Source: Bathynomus jamesi
Lineage: Eukaryota > Arthropoda > Malacostraca > Isopoda > Cirolanidae
Direction: 5' to 3'
DNA length: 64,000 nucleotides
Assembly (NCBI GenBank): GCA_023014485.1
Contig: JAJOZX010005629.1
Span: 166,501-230,500 of the forward strand
The notes below the pieces were generated by a model, which saw nothing but the letters and a program-made list of their open reading frames with translations, searched no databases and was not told the DNA's origin. The first letter of the stretch is position 1. Each line of letters opens with the position of its first letter. The translations under genes and the position numbers were made by a program. Positions 34,592 to 47,048 of the stretch are shown piece after piece.

Positions 34592-37500
34592 AACCGTGAA
34601 TGACGACGATGTATAGCCCCCCCCATCATCGATATCACGGACGAAGCCATTGTCCGTGCATCTACAATGCCCGTACCCGCCGATGAACCCTCACCAGCGA
34701 CACGCTTAGCACGTTCAAAGCGGAGACATGATGAAGAGTCCTCCACGTCAGGTATAAAGCAGCCGAAATACGCGCCGGTTGTTAGACAACCAGTAGTAGA
34801 ACCCCAGCCCTCAACGTATTACGCCGCCAATCCCACGTCAGTATCCTCGTCCAATATAGTCCCTTGTTCAACTCTCACACCTACCCGTTCTGTTGAGTCT
34901 ACAATAATAGACTCGAGGCCCTCAACGACTTACGTTGCCAACCCTACATCATCCAATATAGCCCATTGTTCATCCTCCACAGCCCCCACCCGTTCTGTAG
35001 AGTCTGCTGTAATAGACCCCCAGCCCTCAACGTCTTACGTGGCCAACCCGACATCATCCAATATAGACCCTTGTTCATCCTCCACAGCTTCGACTGGTTC
35101 TGTTGAGGATGATATAACATTCGAGTTGGTGCGCTCCGCAATCCCGACCCCAGCCTTGACTAGAAATCGGTATATAGTCAGGGTTAACCCTAGATCCATG
35201 TATAGTAATGGAATTGAGCGCGGGCTACGTTGCGTTGTAGAGCGCATTGTAGAGTTTGCCCTTCAGAACCGCGACGAGCGTGAAGTCAGGACAAGTCTGT
35301 CCTTCGGATTCGGCTCAGATGATAACGATGTAGATGATTTTTGGGTGGTAGTGCCATTTAGGCGTTTGGTGGCTGAAGATGTAGAATATATATTAGGCCG
35401 TATATTGCACGCCGCCCAAAGTAGTATAGCCTTCAATATGGAAACTTCACGGTAAATATTGACCGTGTATTATGTGTTGCGGGTCATAGTGCCATACCCT
35501 ACACTCTTAACTTCAATTCTCAGGCTATTTATAGGCGGCATATAAACGTCGATCGTGGTTGCGGCTTTATGGCAGTGGTCTTAGCACGTATGTTTACTGT
35601 ACAAAATACACGGGTCAAAAACATTTATTTGCCTACGATCGTGGAGCGTGCCCGTAAACTAGCTGTAGACTGTGAACTTGAATTTGACTGTAATATGGGC
35701 CCTGAAGAGCTGAGAAGGGTAGAACAGGAAATGAGTGTCGGTATAGTTGTATTTGGGCTGGATGAACGTCGTAGGACTGTGTGTGTTTTTAAAAGCAATG
35801 TGAGAGATCGTACAAGACCCCTACTTATTTTAGGATTGTCAGGGACAACGTATCTCCCCATCCGTAATATCAGATGGCTTTACGTAAGTCGAAAATATGG
35901 ACGACATCATGATTTGTGTAAGGGGTGCCTCGAGTTTGCGGATGACATAGTGAAACATTGTAAAGAATGTCACATGGTATGTAAGCAGTGTAAAAGCCCC
36001 AAATGTGAAAGCCGTGTAGTTGAAGCTGAGAAGAGGGACTGTGATGTGTGTAGACGCACATTTTTCAATAATAGCTGTTTTGAGCTCCATAAATCAATTG
36101 ACACGTGCATGAAAATGAGAATCTGTGAATGTGGTATGTTTCACACCTTGAATGGTAGCGGAAATTTCAAACACAAGTGTGACGAAATTCACTGTCCTTC
36201 ATGCCAGGTGGAATATAAGGCGGATGAAGTAAAGCATGTATGTTATATGAAAGACGCCAAGTCTAAAAACAAGCCCTGTATAACTGTATACTACGATATA
36301 GAAACAAACACGAATGCTGAAACTAAAGAGGTAATTCCACATTTACTTTGAGCCAAACTATCTGTGATGAGTGTATAGAGATCGATTGTGATGAGTGCCC
36401 CAAATGTGGTAAACGGACAAACGTTTTAAAAACGAATGTCCACGATAGCCCTGTGAAACTATTTGTGTCCTATATTGTCAAGTTAGAGGACAAGTTCAAA
36501 AAAATGACGGTGTATATTCTGGCCCATAACGGGGCAAAACTTGACACACAGTTCCTTTATAAGCAGTTGCTTCAGCACGAGTCACCTGAGATATTTACAG
36601 GTGATCCATTGAAAAGAGGCAACAAATTAATACAGATGCAAATAAGAGGTAATGTACAATTTAAGACACTGTTATTCACACCTTGTAAATTAGCAAAGCT
36701 ACCAAAGGTGATGGGGGTAGCAGCTGAAGTTAAGTTTCAAAAGGATATTTCACTTACACATTCCTCATTAGCGGGACTTTAAACTACGTAGGCCTACCTC
36801 CACCCAAACATTATTTTAACTATGATTGTATGAGTGTAAATGAATGTGAAGACTTTGATCGATACTACAACAGTTTTAATGAACGTAATCCTTATAATAT
36901 AGCTGATGAATGTGAGCGTTATTGTGTGAATGATGTACGAGTGCTTAGAGTATGTTTCCAGGCCTTTAGAAGGATGTACATAGGCCGTTTCAAAAGCGAT
37001 CCGCTGCAAGTCGCAACCACCATCGCGTCATTATGTTTTACGATGTTCAAGAATAACTTCATGCCTAAAGCCACCTTAGCCATTATTCACAGAAACAACC
37101 CCCGCAGTTACGGCCACAAGGCTATTTACTGGCTCATACATCTGCAGCAACAGACAGGTGTATACATAAAGCACGCCCGCAACACGGGTGAAGTACCCAT
37201 TAAGATTAATGGTCGTGTTTTTTGGGTAATGGACTAAGTGAAAACCGTGTCACTGGCGTGAAGACTGTGTACTCCTTTAACGGATGCTGGTGGCATGGAT
37301 GCCCCCGTCCTGAGTGCGGAATCGCCGGAGATATCCACGGTAGATCTCCAGCATGAATATGACGCACGGATGGAGACAGACGAGGCGTACCGTGAGGAAA
37401 TTAACACGATCAAGTGTTCAATGGTACTGGATCCTCTCAAATGCGGTGATAGCTTGTTCAGTGGGCGTAAAAATCCCTTCAAGCTATACTTTCCACCTAC

Positions 37501-38824
37501 GGAGGGTGTGAAACTTCACTACTACAATTTCTGTTCTTTATACCCATACGTAATGAAGAACAACCCGTACCCCGTGGGCGCGCCTGAGAAACTGGTGTGA
37601 CCTAACCTGCCCTCCATCGCCGAGTTTTCAAGAAATTTGAATGATCGCTACTTTGGGCTCTCTTTCGTAGACGTGCTCCCCCCTAACGATTTATGGATGC
37701 CGATCTTACCCGTCGTCATCGACCACAAGCTCATGTTTCCCCTGTGCGTGAAGTGCGCGGAAGAGAATAACGGTGATTGTGACCATATACCCCACCAGTG
37801 TATGCTCAGAGGCGTATATACAAGTCCTGAGCTGGCCCTAGCCGTACGCCACGGGTATAGAATACTGAAGATACATGAGGTGTGGAGGTTTCAGAAGCTA
37901 CCCAACCTTTTCACACCATATATAAACGCATTTTTGAAGGATAAGGTTGAGGCATCAGGGTATCCGCTAGGAGTTGATACCGAAGATGAAAAGTCGGCCT
38001 ATATTCAACGTTACCGCGACCACGAAGGTATACAACTTGATCGTGCCCAAATTGCAAAGAATCCTGGCAAGCGCTTTAGTGCAAAGTTGTGTCTAAACAG
38101 TCTATGGGGAAAATTTGCACAGAATACTGGCAAGGGGAACGTTCATTTGGCACAAAGCTATGGCGAAGTCTGGGATTATGCTAACGCACCCGATAAAGAG
38201 GTCAGGGAGATCGTGAATGTAAGTAATACTTACATAATAAAGTACAACAACACTGAATTGGCCACAGATACCTCAAGGGTTACAAACATTCTTCTAGCCA
38301 GCTTCACAACAGCCTATGTCCGCATGAAACTTTGGGGTCTATTGCATTCTCTTGGGCGGAGAGTATTGTATGCCGATACAGATAGCGTCGTATTCACAGT
38401 GAGGAGTGGTGAATACATGCCTGCTATTGGGGAGTTCCTCGGCGAGCTCACTGATGAGATCAAGGACGAGTATGGGGACAATGCATACGCCGACTCTTTT
38501 GTCTCAACAGGTCCAAAAACTTATGGGGTACGGGTGAGGATAGGGAATTAAACGAAATATATCGTGAAGGCAAAGGGTATCACGCTTAACCAAGCGAATC
38601 GACAGGTCGTTAACTTTGAATCGTTGAAGGATCTAGTATGTTTGGCCGATGATGAGGGCGAACGACCTCCCCAGCTAATTGTAGGCACCCACAATTTTCG
38701 GGCGCAGAAGCTGGGGGGTGTGAAGGAACTTAGGGGAACAAAGGTGTGCCGTAACACCTATAGGAAACGTTACCAGTTACCTGGTACCTATGATACCGTA
38801 CCCTTTGGTTACCATAAACTTTGA
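34592..38824 (+). pseudogene. Polinton DNA polymerase B (inner)
   Basis: Order: a low-complexity N-terminal region with a threefold repeat (QPSTxYxANPTS, residues about 45-130 of the frame at 34,667); cysteine-rich part (CKGCLEF, CKQCKSPKC, CDVCRRT) near 35,915-36,065; exonuclease motif I (YYDIET) near 36,292, II (AHNGAKLDTQF) near 36,525 and III (YCVNDV) near 36,922; motif A near 37,520; motif B (NSLWGKF) near 38,095; motif C (YADTDSV) near 38,365. The catalytic aspartate of motif A is asparagine here (YNFCSLYP, codon 37,526-37,528). Frame breaks occur near 35,455, 36,350, 36,740, 37,235, 37,600 and 38,550. Confidence 0.9.
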
Positions 38825-38829
38825 TGGGC

Positions 38830-39150
38830 TATTGCTAACTTATTCATCACACCTATTTGTAAATATATATGTATTGAGAACAATCTTTGATGTGCGTATT
38901 GTTAACTTATTTATTGCACGTATTTGCAAATATGTACACCTTGAATATTTCGTTTATTAAATAAATCGTGCTTCAACTTGCTCTTCACTTTGCGTGTGTG
39001 CGTATGTACAGTAAAAGTTAAACCCCGCCCCCTGCAAGACCGGCGGCGTGACTCATGCCGTAGCCTGAGCAGGCCTCTGTCCCCGCGTTCTCAGTTGACC
39101 TCTGTATACCCTTGAGCTAGGACGTGTATTCTCTCGCGTGGAAGAAAAAT
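38830..39150. other. Intergenic region after polymerase B
   Basis: AATAAA occurs near 38,958 and two ATTGTTAACTTATT-like repeats at 38,830-38,935. No gene. It corresponds to 15,130-15,340 in the outer Polinton. Confidence 0.45.
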
Positions 39151-39670
39151 AGTAACGGCAACCTTTAATATTGCTTGTTCAACGTTTATGAAATGGTATT
39201 CAGCAAAGTGTCAAGATATAGTGGATAGTGAAAAACTTCCTATTCCCCCCTCCTTTGCCTCTTTTAAAACCACATTGGATCGTGCGAAGGAGCAAGATGT
39301 ACAAATACTCTATGGTTAGTCTGGTGCGAGCGTTGTAGGCTTTCGTTCCACAGACGATGTATTGAAGTATGCTATAGACCTAAGCTTTATAAAGTCTCAC
39401 ATATACCGTGAAGTAAAAGAAACAACGCGTGCAGAAGAGAAGCAGCAGATATGAATAGTGAGTCTTATTGATGGGTGGTGTGACAAGCAGTATTATGTCA
39501 TGTTACATCATACCGAGTACTCGTACACTGCGGTTGAAAATGTAAATCTCGTCATCATGGAGAATCTTAAGTATTTTTATCACTATATTAATGTATATCA
39601 TGATGAGGTTCGTAGTGAGGTTGTGGGTAGTGCCCTGCGTGAGTTTTTAGCCGACTTTAGAGATGAGTAG
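39150..39670 (+). pseudogene. Polinton small protein 3 (inner)
   Basis: Starts near 39,154 after AGTAACGGC, where the outer copy's ATG corresponds to a non-start codon here. In-frame stops are near 39,318 and 39,452. Recognisable parts are DDVLKYAIDL, GWCDKQYYVMLHH and ENVNLVIMENLKYFYH. The ancestral length was about 170 residues. No known domain. Confidence 0.6.
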
Positions 39671-40135
39671 TGTCTGTTACACAAAAAGGAAAAATATGGG
39701 CATATGTTTCTCTCAAATAGTGCGCCGGATTGTGATGATGTTTAGGAGAGATAAAACATTATAAAATGTGTTTAGCTCGTGAAATTTACCCTGAGAGAAA
39801 CTGTCTGGTGCGTATTCGGGGAAGTGGGAGTGATAAAACGTTAAAACCGAAATTAATTCTTGTACCGGAAAATAAAATTTCTCAAAACACCTACCCAATA
39901 TAATGGGGTACAACAATTCATGTTGGGTCAGTGCCGCACACGTTTCATTAGATTATGGTGCGACTCGCACCTTACGGATCATACGAGTTCGAACAAACCC
40001 ACTCACGTATCATGAGGGTGAGTCACCCGCCCATCGGCCCGTTCCTGTCTACCTGCGTGCCTCATGCGGCTCATAGTCTTCTCACAGCTTGCGCCGAGTG
40101 GTTGTGCCGTAGTCGTCTCGATCTGTGTGAATACG

Positions 40136-40861
40136 ATGGAACTCCCTTTGAGAAGCGTTCTCAACGCCTCGTACGACGACGTCTCCGTGACGAAGTCATT
40201 GCGTGTGTTCAGGCGGGAAACCGGCACCATTAACTGTGTGCTTGAAACGAACAGTAGACCTGCGAGCAAACGCAACGTTATTTATTTAAATCTTGAGGAG
40301 ATGCATAAAATCTTCGTGGTAGTTGAGAGGTGGGCTGATGACCGCTATAAAATACCAGCTGACGTAGGTATAATAAGAGAGGTGATTAGTGAAGCCTCCT
40401 CAGATACCGTTGTTTGTATATTGAGTGTAAATAACATTCAACCATGCATTGATATACGACTGATGTGGGAGAACACAGCTGATAATGGCGTTCTTGTTCT
40501 TACACGAAACCGTTTCATCCTCGACAGAATGTTTGAGATCGTTGGATTCCGTAAACTGAAGCCTATATTAGACACACGTATCCCAGACATGATTTACTTT
40601 TACACAATACTTGAATACGCTTACACCGCTCTGCTCGACGGATTTGTTGAATGTAGGAATGAGCAGGGAGAGAACGGACTAGCTCTGGATGCGTAATTAA
40701 AAGGCTTAGACTCTTCGAAATATCCCGAGCTTTGGTACAAAACGCTTGAGAGGTACAGAGCTGAGCTCGCCTACACTGTTCACCCTGAAGAACTGTACCT
40801 CTATATAGTAGATAGCTGCCGTTACGACTTGGAAGATTATTTCAATTGCTGCTATGCCGGG
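40136..40861 (+). pseudogene. Polinton small protein 2 (inner)
   Basis: ATG at 40,136 gives MELPLRS as in the outer copy. It stays open to a TAA at about 40,694, then homology continues (LKGLDSSKYPELWYK, YTVHPEELYLYIVDS) to a stop at 40,859 inside the next gene. The outer copy is broken at a different codon, so the intact ancestor was about 240 residues. No domain was recognised. Confidence 0.68.
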
Positions 40862-41207
40862 TGAAGAAGAGTTCACGATTGAAAAGTTCGATACGTTAAG
40901 AAAAAACCCTCGATTGGAAAGGCAGGATTATAAGCTTGTATTTAATGACATAGTTAACGATGACGTTTTTGCGCGTGCTTTTGATTGTGTTCTAGTGGCG
41001 CTTAAAGACAACTTACCTGCCGAGTGTAAAGTGGGTACAAAAATAGTGTTGAATGATATGAAAGCCTTTTACATCGAATATAAACTGCCGTATCCGTTAA
41101 GCAGCGAGGTGATGCTTGAGCGGTTTTACGACATCGTGCAGAGTAATGCCGATGTTGATGTAGCATTAATCAGCATTGAATTTACCGTTTTTTACCGTAG
41201 AACGTAA
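40854..41207 (+). CDS. Polinton small protein 1 (inner), uninterrupted
   Basis: This 117-residue frame starts inside the end of the preceding gene (8-bp overlap). It contains EEFTIEKFD, VGTKIVLNDMKAFYIEY and a C-terminal ISIEFTVFYRR. It is acidic at the start with alternating beta-like stretches. The family is not recognised. It is the last gene before AT-rich sequence and the cargo region. Confidence 0.65.
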   Translation: MPGEEEFTIEKFDTLRKNPRLERQDYKLVFNDIVNDDVFARAFDCVLVALKDNLPAECKVGTKIVLNDMKAFYIEYKLPYPLSSEVMLERFYDIVQSNADVDVALISIEFTVFYRRT

Positions 41208-42029
41208 AGACAATATATATATTTTTACTGTAATATTTTGCTAATACTACGTTTTGTTTGATTATATATAATACTGGTATGCATCAATTTTGCTGTCAAG
41301 GGTTTTGTAAGTGATTCTTATAGAGTCTTTACTGCTGATTTCGAATCTGCAATCCCTTTTTCTCAATCAGCTCAGGTTATCCGGCTATGGCCTCATAAGT
41401 AAAATAGAATTTTTCGTGATTTTGTCAAAGCGGAATTGGAACAGTAACATCTATCATCACTTGTTTCACTTGTATAATATCTTTTTTTACTTTTCAGGCA
41501 TATAGATAAAATATTTCATAATGAATAGAGCGTGTAAAAATGATCCCAATAGATTCTGCTACATATGTGGGACGGTTACCATGCCAAATAACCAGTCCCA
41601 AATCACTAAATTTGTGAAGACAATGTATAGAGCATACTTTGGAGTTAAGCTAGGGGACCAGGACAAAAATTTCGCCCCTCATATGTGCTGCAAGACGTGC
41701 ATTGAAAATTTGAGAAGATGGAGCAAAGGCAGAGCGAAATCTTTGCCTTTTGGAATTCCCATGATTTGGAGAGAAGGAAAGGATCACGTGACAGATTGCT
41801 ATTTCTGCATGACAAACCTCCAAGGTGGGCTTATAAATTTATTTTTCTTAAATATTTTGAAATCCTCGTATGAAACTTGACATAATATTCACCATAATGT
41901 AATATTCACCATGTATAGCATTATATTCACCATAATGGTAATCATACATTTACATATACATATTGTTATAGAAAATACATTTACACATACATATTGTTAT
42001 ACAAGTTACATTTACATATACAATGATTG

Positions 42030-42095
42030 TATTTTTCTTTCTTTTTCATTCATATTGTCCCCGAAGGGACAATATGAATGAAAAAGAAAGAAATA
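42030..42095. repeat. Intron hairpin
   Basis: TTTTTCATTCATATTGTCCCC and its complement face each other around CGAAG, with arms of about 28 bp. It is in the first intron of copy 1. The preceding 41,880-42,020 is made of tandem ATTCACCATAAT and ACATTTACATATACAT words. Confidence 0.88.
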
Positions 42096-42631
42096 TACAG
42101 ACTCCCATCGACCTATTTCATATCTTACAGACCGCAGCCTTCCCTCACGAGCCGCCACTGTCTGAATGCTTCTTCTATTTCATATGCAAGTTTTATATCC
42201 ATGTTTCTGTGTTTATATTTTCAGGAGTTAACAAGAAGAATAAACACATTGTTGTATACCCTGACATTCCTTCTGCTATGAGACCTGTACCCCATGGTCC
42301 TGGAATTCCAATACCCGACCCACCTCAAACCCTGGACTTCGATGATTCTGATGATGAATCAATGACCAATGCCAATGACCAGTCCCAGTCGTATATACCT
42401 CAAAATACCGCTTCAAATGAGCCGAGGCCTCTCAACCAGGCCAAACTTAATGATCTTACCAGGGATTTAGGACTTTCCAAATTAGCTGCCGAGATCTTGG
42501 GCTCACGACTTCGAGAGGACAACTTGCTGGCTCCGGGAACAACATTCTCCTGGTATAGGAAACGAGAGGAAGAATTCCGCAAGTTTTTTGCAGTGCACGA
42601 AAATACCTCTTCCTTAGTGTATTGCAGCAGT

Positions 42632-43984
42632 TAGGTGTTAAAACCGGTATTGAAATACCGGTATTAATACCGGTATTGAAGAAGTACAAATAATACAGAT
42701 ACCGATATTATAGGTTTTCGGTATTGACAAAAATTGCTATTGTAAAATTTAGGTAATTTAGTCCTCCGATGGGCAAATAAACTGTTTTTGGAGGATTCAG
42801 AGAAAAAAAAAGTTTCGGGGTATTTTGCAGTTAACCTCTTTTTTTCGTTTTCTATTCCTTTCTATCAAAGAAAACTATTTATTGCACTAGCTTTAAGAGT
42901 GATTCATTCAACTGTAGCCATTTCTTCAACAGAGTGGGAAATTATTGAAAACCTTTATGACACCTTACGTCCTGTTGAAATAATTCTTAAAGGGTTATGC
43001 TCGAAAGATGCATCACTCCTGACAGCTGAATCATCAATGAAATTTATTTCAAAGAAACTAGGAGAGAAAAATAATCCAATAGCAAAAGAGTTAAAAGATT
43101 GTCTTAGAAATCGTTACATTTCAAGAAGACAGCAAGACATTGTAGGTTTAATCAAATATCTTCATAATCCCGAAGTTTTAAAAGTTCAAGAGAGGAAAGT
43201 TTTTCTGTCCCATCAAAATTAGCTCTCAAAAAACTGCAGAAAGGCTCCATAAAAAGACTTTTCCCTAAGAATGTGGTTGATTTGGAGATAGAAATGGAAG
43301 AACAGGAATTTCCATGTAACCCTGAAAATGTAGCTGCAAATAAGACTGAAGTGGAAGCAGATTCATTACTGAGTGAATACATGCAAGAAATGGACAAACT
43401 AGGAAAAGTGCCATCTAAAAAAAAATCCATTGATTTTGATGTTACTAATGAATTTAAAAGCTTGGAAGTTACTTTACAGAGAAGTGAGAATTTAGAGAAG
43501 CTGTACAAGGCATTGCTTTCAATTAAACCTACAAGTGCAGAATCAGAAAGAGCCTTTTCTGCTGCAGGCCTATTTCTGACGAAACTGCGATCAAGTCTAT
43601 ATGAACAATCCCTAGATGCTCTTTGTTTCCTCAAAGCACACTTTCAAAATCAAACTAAGAAATAAATATTTAGATACTAATAATTTCTATCTACCCCAGT
43701 AGTTGTATAATAATATGCTAAAAAAAAAATTCAAATAATATTTTTATTACAATTTAGTAATTTACTGTATAAACTTTTTCGAATAGAATGCCATCTATTT
43801 GGAGTTGGGTCATTAATTTATAGTAAATATGGTGAGTACTGCAAGTCCCTCAGACTTGTGGGAGGGTTGGTAGGGTGGCACCATAATAAATGAAAATAAA
43901 TTATTTTTTCATAATACCGGTATCAATACCGGGATCAGCATAATTGCCTCCAAATACCGGTATTGAAAATTTTCGGTATTATGC
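42632..43984 (+). mobile_element. hAT transposon remnant with ACCGGTATT ends
   Basis: Both ends contain several copies of ATACCGGTATTG in mirrored orientation (42,645-42,690 and 43,915-43,980). Inside is the C-terminal half of a hAT transposase. The N-terminal half is missing, so the element is internally deleted. It splits exons 2 and 3 of the cysteine-rich gene. No clear 8-bp target duplication. Confidence 0.72.
42788..43665 (+). pseudogene. hAT transposase C-terminal remnant
   Basis: The first part has SSTEWEIIENLYDTLRPVE and LTAESSMKF, a region that precedes the dimerisation domain. The second part, after a frameshift near 43,195, has KPTSAESERAFSAAGLFLTK and SSLYEQSLDALCFLKAHF, the hAT dimerisation motif. 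The DNA-binding domain and first catalytic residues are absent. Confidence 0.8.
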
Positions 43985-45159
43985 AAGCACTAGGTCACTA
44001 CTGCTGCAATGTTGAGGGGCTAATCGAATCCTTGGGCCTGCCATATAACGCATCAGAATGGAGGCTATTTATAGACTCGTCTAAACGAAGTTTGAAAGCA
44101 GTACTTCTCAACATTGGGAATAGGGTTGCATCAGTCCCTGTAGCACATTCCGTACAACTTACTGAGAGCTACGATAACATGAAAATTTTACTGGATGCTC
44201 TTGTATACGACCAACATAACTGGAGGATCTGTGGAGATTTGAAGGTAATACTAATATCATAAGTAAACTATTGCTATTGACTATGTTGTTTTTAAAGGTT
44301 ATTTGAGAGCGTATAAGAACACTTAACTTCCCCACAGAAGTGATACAGTCCAATGCATAGATTTTTTATCTGATAGAACAAATTCTCTAAATTCTTTAAA
44401 TATTTTCATTTTTTTTCAGATTGTGGCATTTGTATTGGGAATGCAAGGGGGATACACGAAATACCCATGTTTCCTCTGCAAATGGGATAGCCGAGCGGAT
44501 GAGAAGCACTATGCACAGCGTGAATGGGCATCCAGAGAGAATTTTGAACCTGGGTCGCATAATGTCGTTTCAGTGCCCCTTGTACCACCAACAAAAATTT
44601 GCTCCCACCACTTCTTATTAAGCTGGGCTTGATGAAAAATTTCATCAAATCAATGAATAAGGAGGGTTCAGCATTCCGATATCTCGATAGTAAATTTCCT
44701 CATATATCTGATGCTAAACTAAATGCTGGGGTTTTTGATGGTCCTCAAATTCGAACTTTGATCAAGGATACTCAGTTCGAAAACGCAATGACTCCAACTG
44801 AGAAGAATGCCTGGCAGGCATTCAAATCAGTTGTCACTGATTTTCTTGGCAAGCGTAGAAGTCCAGAATACGAGTCCGTTGTCGAAAACTTGATGGAAGC
44901 TTTCAAAGCTCATGGGTCGCGCATGTCCATAAAAATGCACTTTTTGTGGTCCCACTTGGACTATTTTCCTGAAAATTGCGGGGATTATAGTGAGGAACAG
45001 GGTGAACGATTTCACCAAGATATCAAAATAATGGAAGAGAGGTACCAGGGAAACTGGGATATCAATATGCTGGCGGACTATTGCTGGTGTTTGAAGCGAG
45101 ACGTGCCCGAAGAAAAACACAGACGGAAAGCCAAAAAAATTTCATTCCTTCCTCATTAA

Positions 45160-45765
45160 ACTTTTTTCCATATTCATTGTATGAATAAAAGTATTTATTC
45201 ACACAATGTTTTCATTTTTCACGAGTGTTCTTATAATATTACTCGTATCTACAGTGTTTAAGCTAATAAAATCACTAAATTTTGGGATAAAATTGGACTT
45301 ATAATAAATGGCCAATAGAGAAAAAACCTGACCTGATTGAGGAAAACCAATGTCATTTTCGAATTCAGCATGGTCGAATTATATAATATGAGTTGAAAAA
45401 ACCCTCACAGCAGACAAAAAGATTTCATATGCATACCAGTGTAATTAATATAAATATATATTTTTCTAATATTTGGTTAATACTATGCTTTGCATGATTA
45501 TATATTCCCCGTTCTTTTACACTATGTAACAGTGATTCTGTTTATATAGAATTTTTATGTTTTTATATGCATTTGAGGGGCGCTGAGTCCAAATCTGGCC
45601 TTGGTTTGTGTGTATCATCAATGGTTTCAGAGATAATCCATTTTTCATGTTTTACCTGTATAATGTTATTATGGGCGCAGCAATATCAGAATAATCGGGA
45701 ATTGTTGAGAACAATCCGGATGTTCGTTGACAGTTTCTTGCTCTAGAAATTGCCCGAAACTTCCA
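45160..45765. other. Intergenic region between tandem gene copies
   Basis: AT-rich, with a polyadenylation-like AATAAA at 45,184 and a block at 45,455-45,560 that resembles 41,215-41,340. No open frame of note. Confidence 0.5.
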
Positions 45766-45815
45766 CTGTGCTATATAAAGAAGAACGCAGAGTCTGAGAA
45801 GTCAGTAAGTGTGAG
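45765..45815 (+). promoter_or_regulatory. TATA box promoter of copy 2
   Basis: TATATAAAG at about 45,771 is followed about 30 bp later by GTCAGTAAG, an arthropod-type initiator (TCAGT). Confidence 0.5.
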
Positions 45816-47048
45816 CACACAAAGAAAGCATGAGGTACTGTGTTTCTGGGCTTCTCTGTGCTGAGTATTTGACTGCTATCGATCCTTTTTTATTGGGAAC
45901 ATTATTTCAGTGTTGTGAATACATCTTTTTTCTGGAATCTGTAATCTGTTGTAGATTTAATAACTCTTCTCTCTATATCTGCAGGTTATGATTAATGTAG
46001 TACAGTTTGGTAAAGAGAATGGCAACTAGAGCTTGTAAACACTCGCCGGATATATTGTGCTACGTTTGTGGGTATTAAATAGGCCCCAAGCAAGTAACGC
46101 ACAAGATTGTGAAAGGCACCAAGTTCTGGATCGCGTATCGGCTCTATTTTGGTATGCCTATGGGTGACCAAGATAAGCCCTGGGCACCCCATGTGATCTG
46201 TGGAAGCTGCCGCTCCACACTTGAAGGGGGGCTGCGGGGAGTACGCAAAGCAATGCCCTTTGCGGTACCCAGAATATGGAGAGAACCAAAGAGCCACCAC
46301 GACGATTGCTACTACTGCATGGTAGATGTTTCTAAGTACAGGAAAGTTAAAGGAAGGCAGACTCTTCAGTATCCAAGCATAGCGTCGTCCATAGCTCCTG
46401 TACCACATGGTGAAGGTCTTCCAATACCACGTCCACCAGAACAGGTATCTATCCATTACTTTACTTTCTGTATTTACAGACTGTGGGTCATTATGTGTCG
46501 ATTTTTCTTAGTGCTGATGCTCTTCTACATATATTTTGTTTCTTTCCTTTGCAGGTTGAAAATGAGGCTGCAGCTAGCTCATCTGAGATGTCGGCTGGTG
46601 AGGACAGTCATCATGAAGAATATACAGTAACTTTCAGTACAAACCCTCACTTTCCAAATCAGAGGGAATTGGACGACTTAATTAGAGATTTGGGTCTGAC
46701 GAAATCAGGGTCTGAGCTTCTGACCTCCAGACTCAAAGAGTGGAATTTGCTTGGAGAAGACTGCAAGAGCACTGTATACCGAAAGCGGAATGAAGAGTTT
46801 GCATGGTTCTACGATGTCAATGGCTCTCTCTGTTATTGCAGCGAGGTTAATGGTCTATTCACACTATTGGGTTAACACATATACCCTCAGAGTGGCGCCT
46901 GTTTATTGACAGTTCAACTCGGATTTTAAAAGCTGTTCTATTCCACAATGGGAACAAATATCTATCTATACCAGTTGCACATTCTGTTCAAATGAAAGAG
47001 GACTATGAAAATGTCAAACAACTGCTCACTCAAATCAGGTATGAACAA

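Larger units (their letters stand above)
41521..45159 (+). pseudogene. Cysteine-rich RNase H-like multi-exon gene, copy 1
   Basis: Exon 1 (41,521-41,824) has cysteine pairs FCYICG, CCKTC and DCYFC, likely zinc-binding, with LGDQDKNFAPH between. Exon 2 (42,225 to about 42,630) begins GVNKKNKHIVVYPDIPSAMR and has RDLGLSKLAAEILGSRL. Exon 3 (about 44,005-44,244) has EWRLFIDSSKRSLKAVLL and ends ICGDLK. Exon 4 (44,420-45,159) has CFLCKWDSRADEKHY and GERFHQDIKIMEERY. The aspartates in FIDSS and CGDLK resemble the first two acids of a DDE/RNase H-like nuclease, so a transposase origin is possible. A hAT separates exons 2 and 3 and a frameshift near 44,597 breaks exon 4. AATAAA lies near 45,184. Confidence 0.7.
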
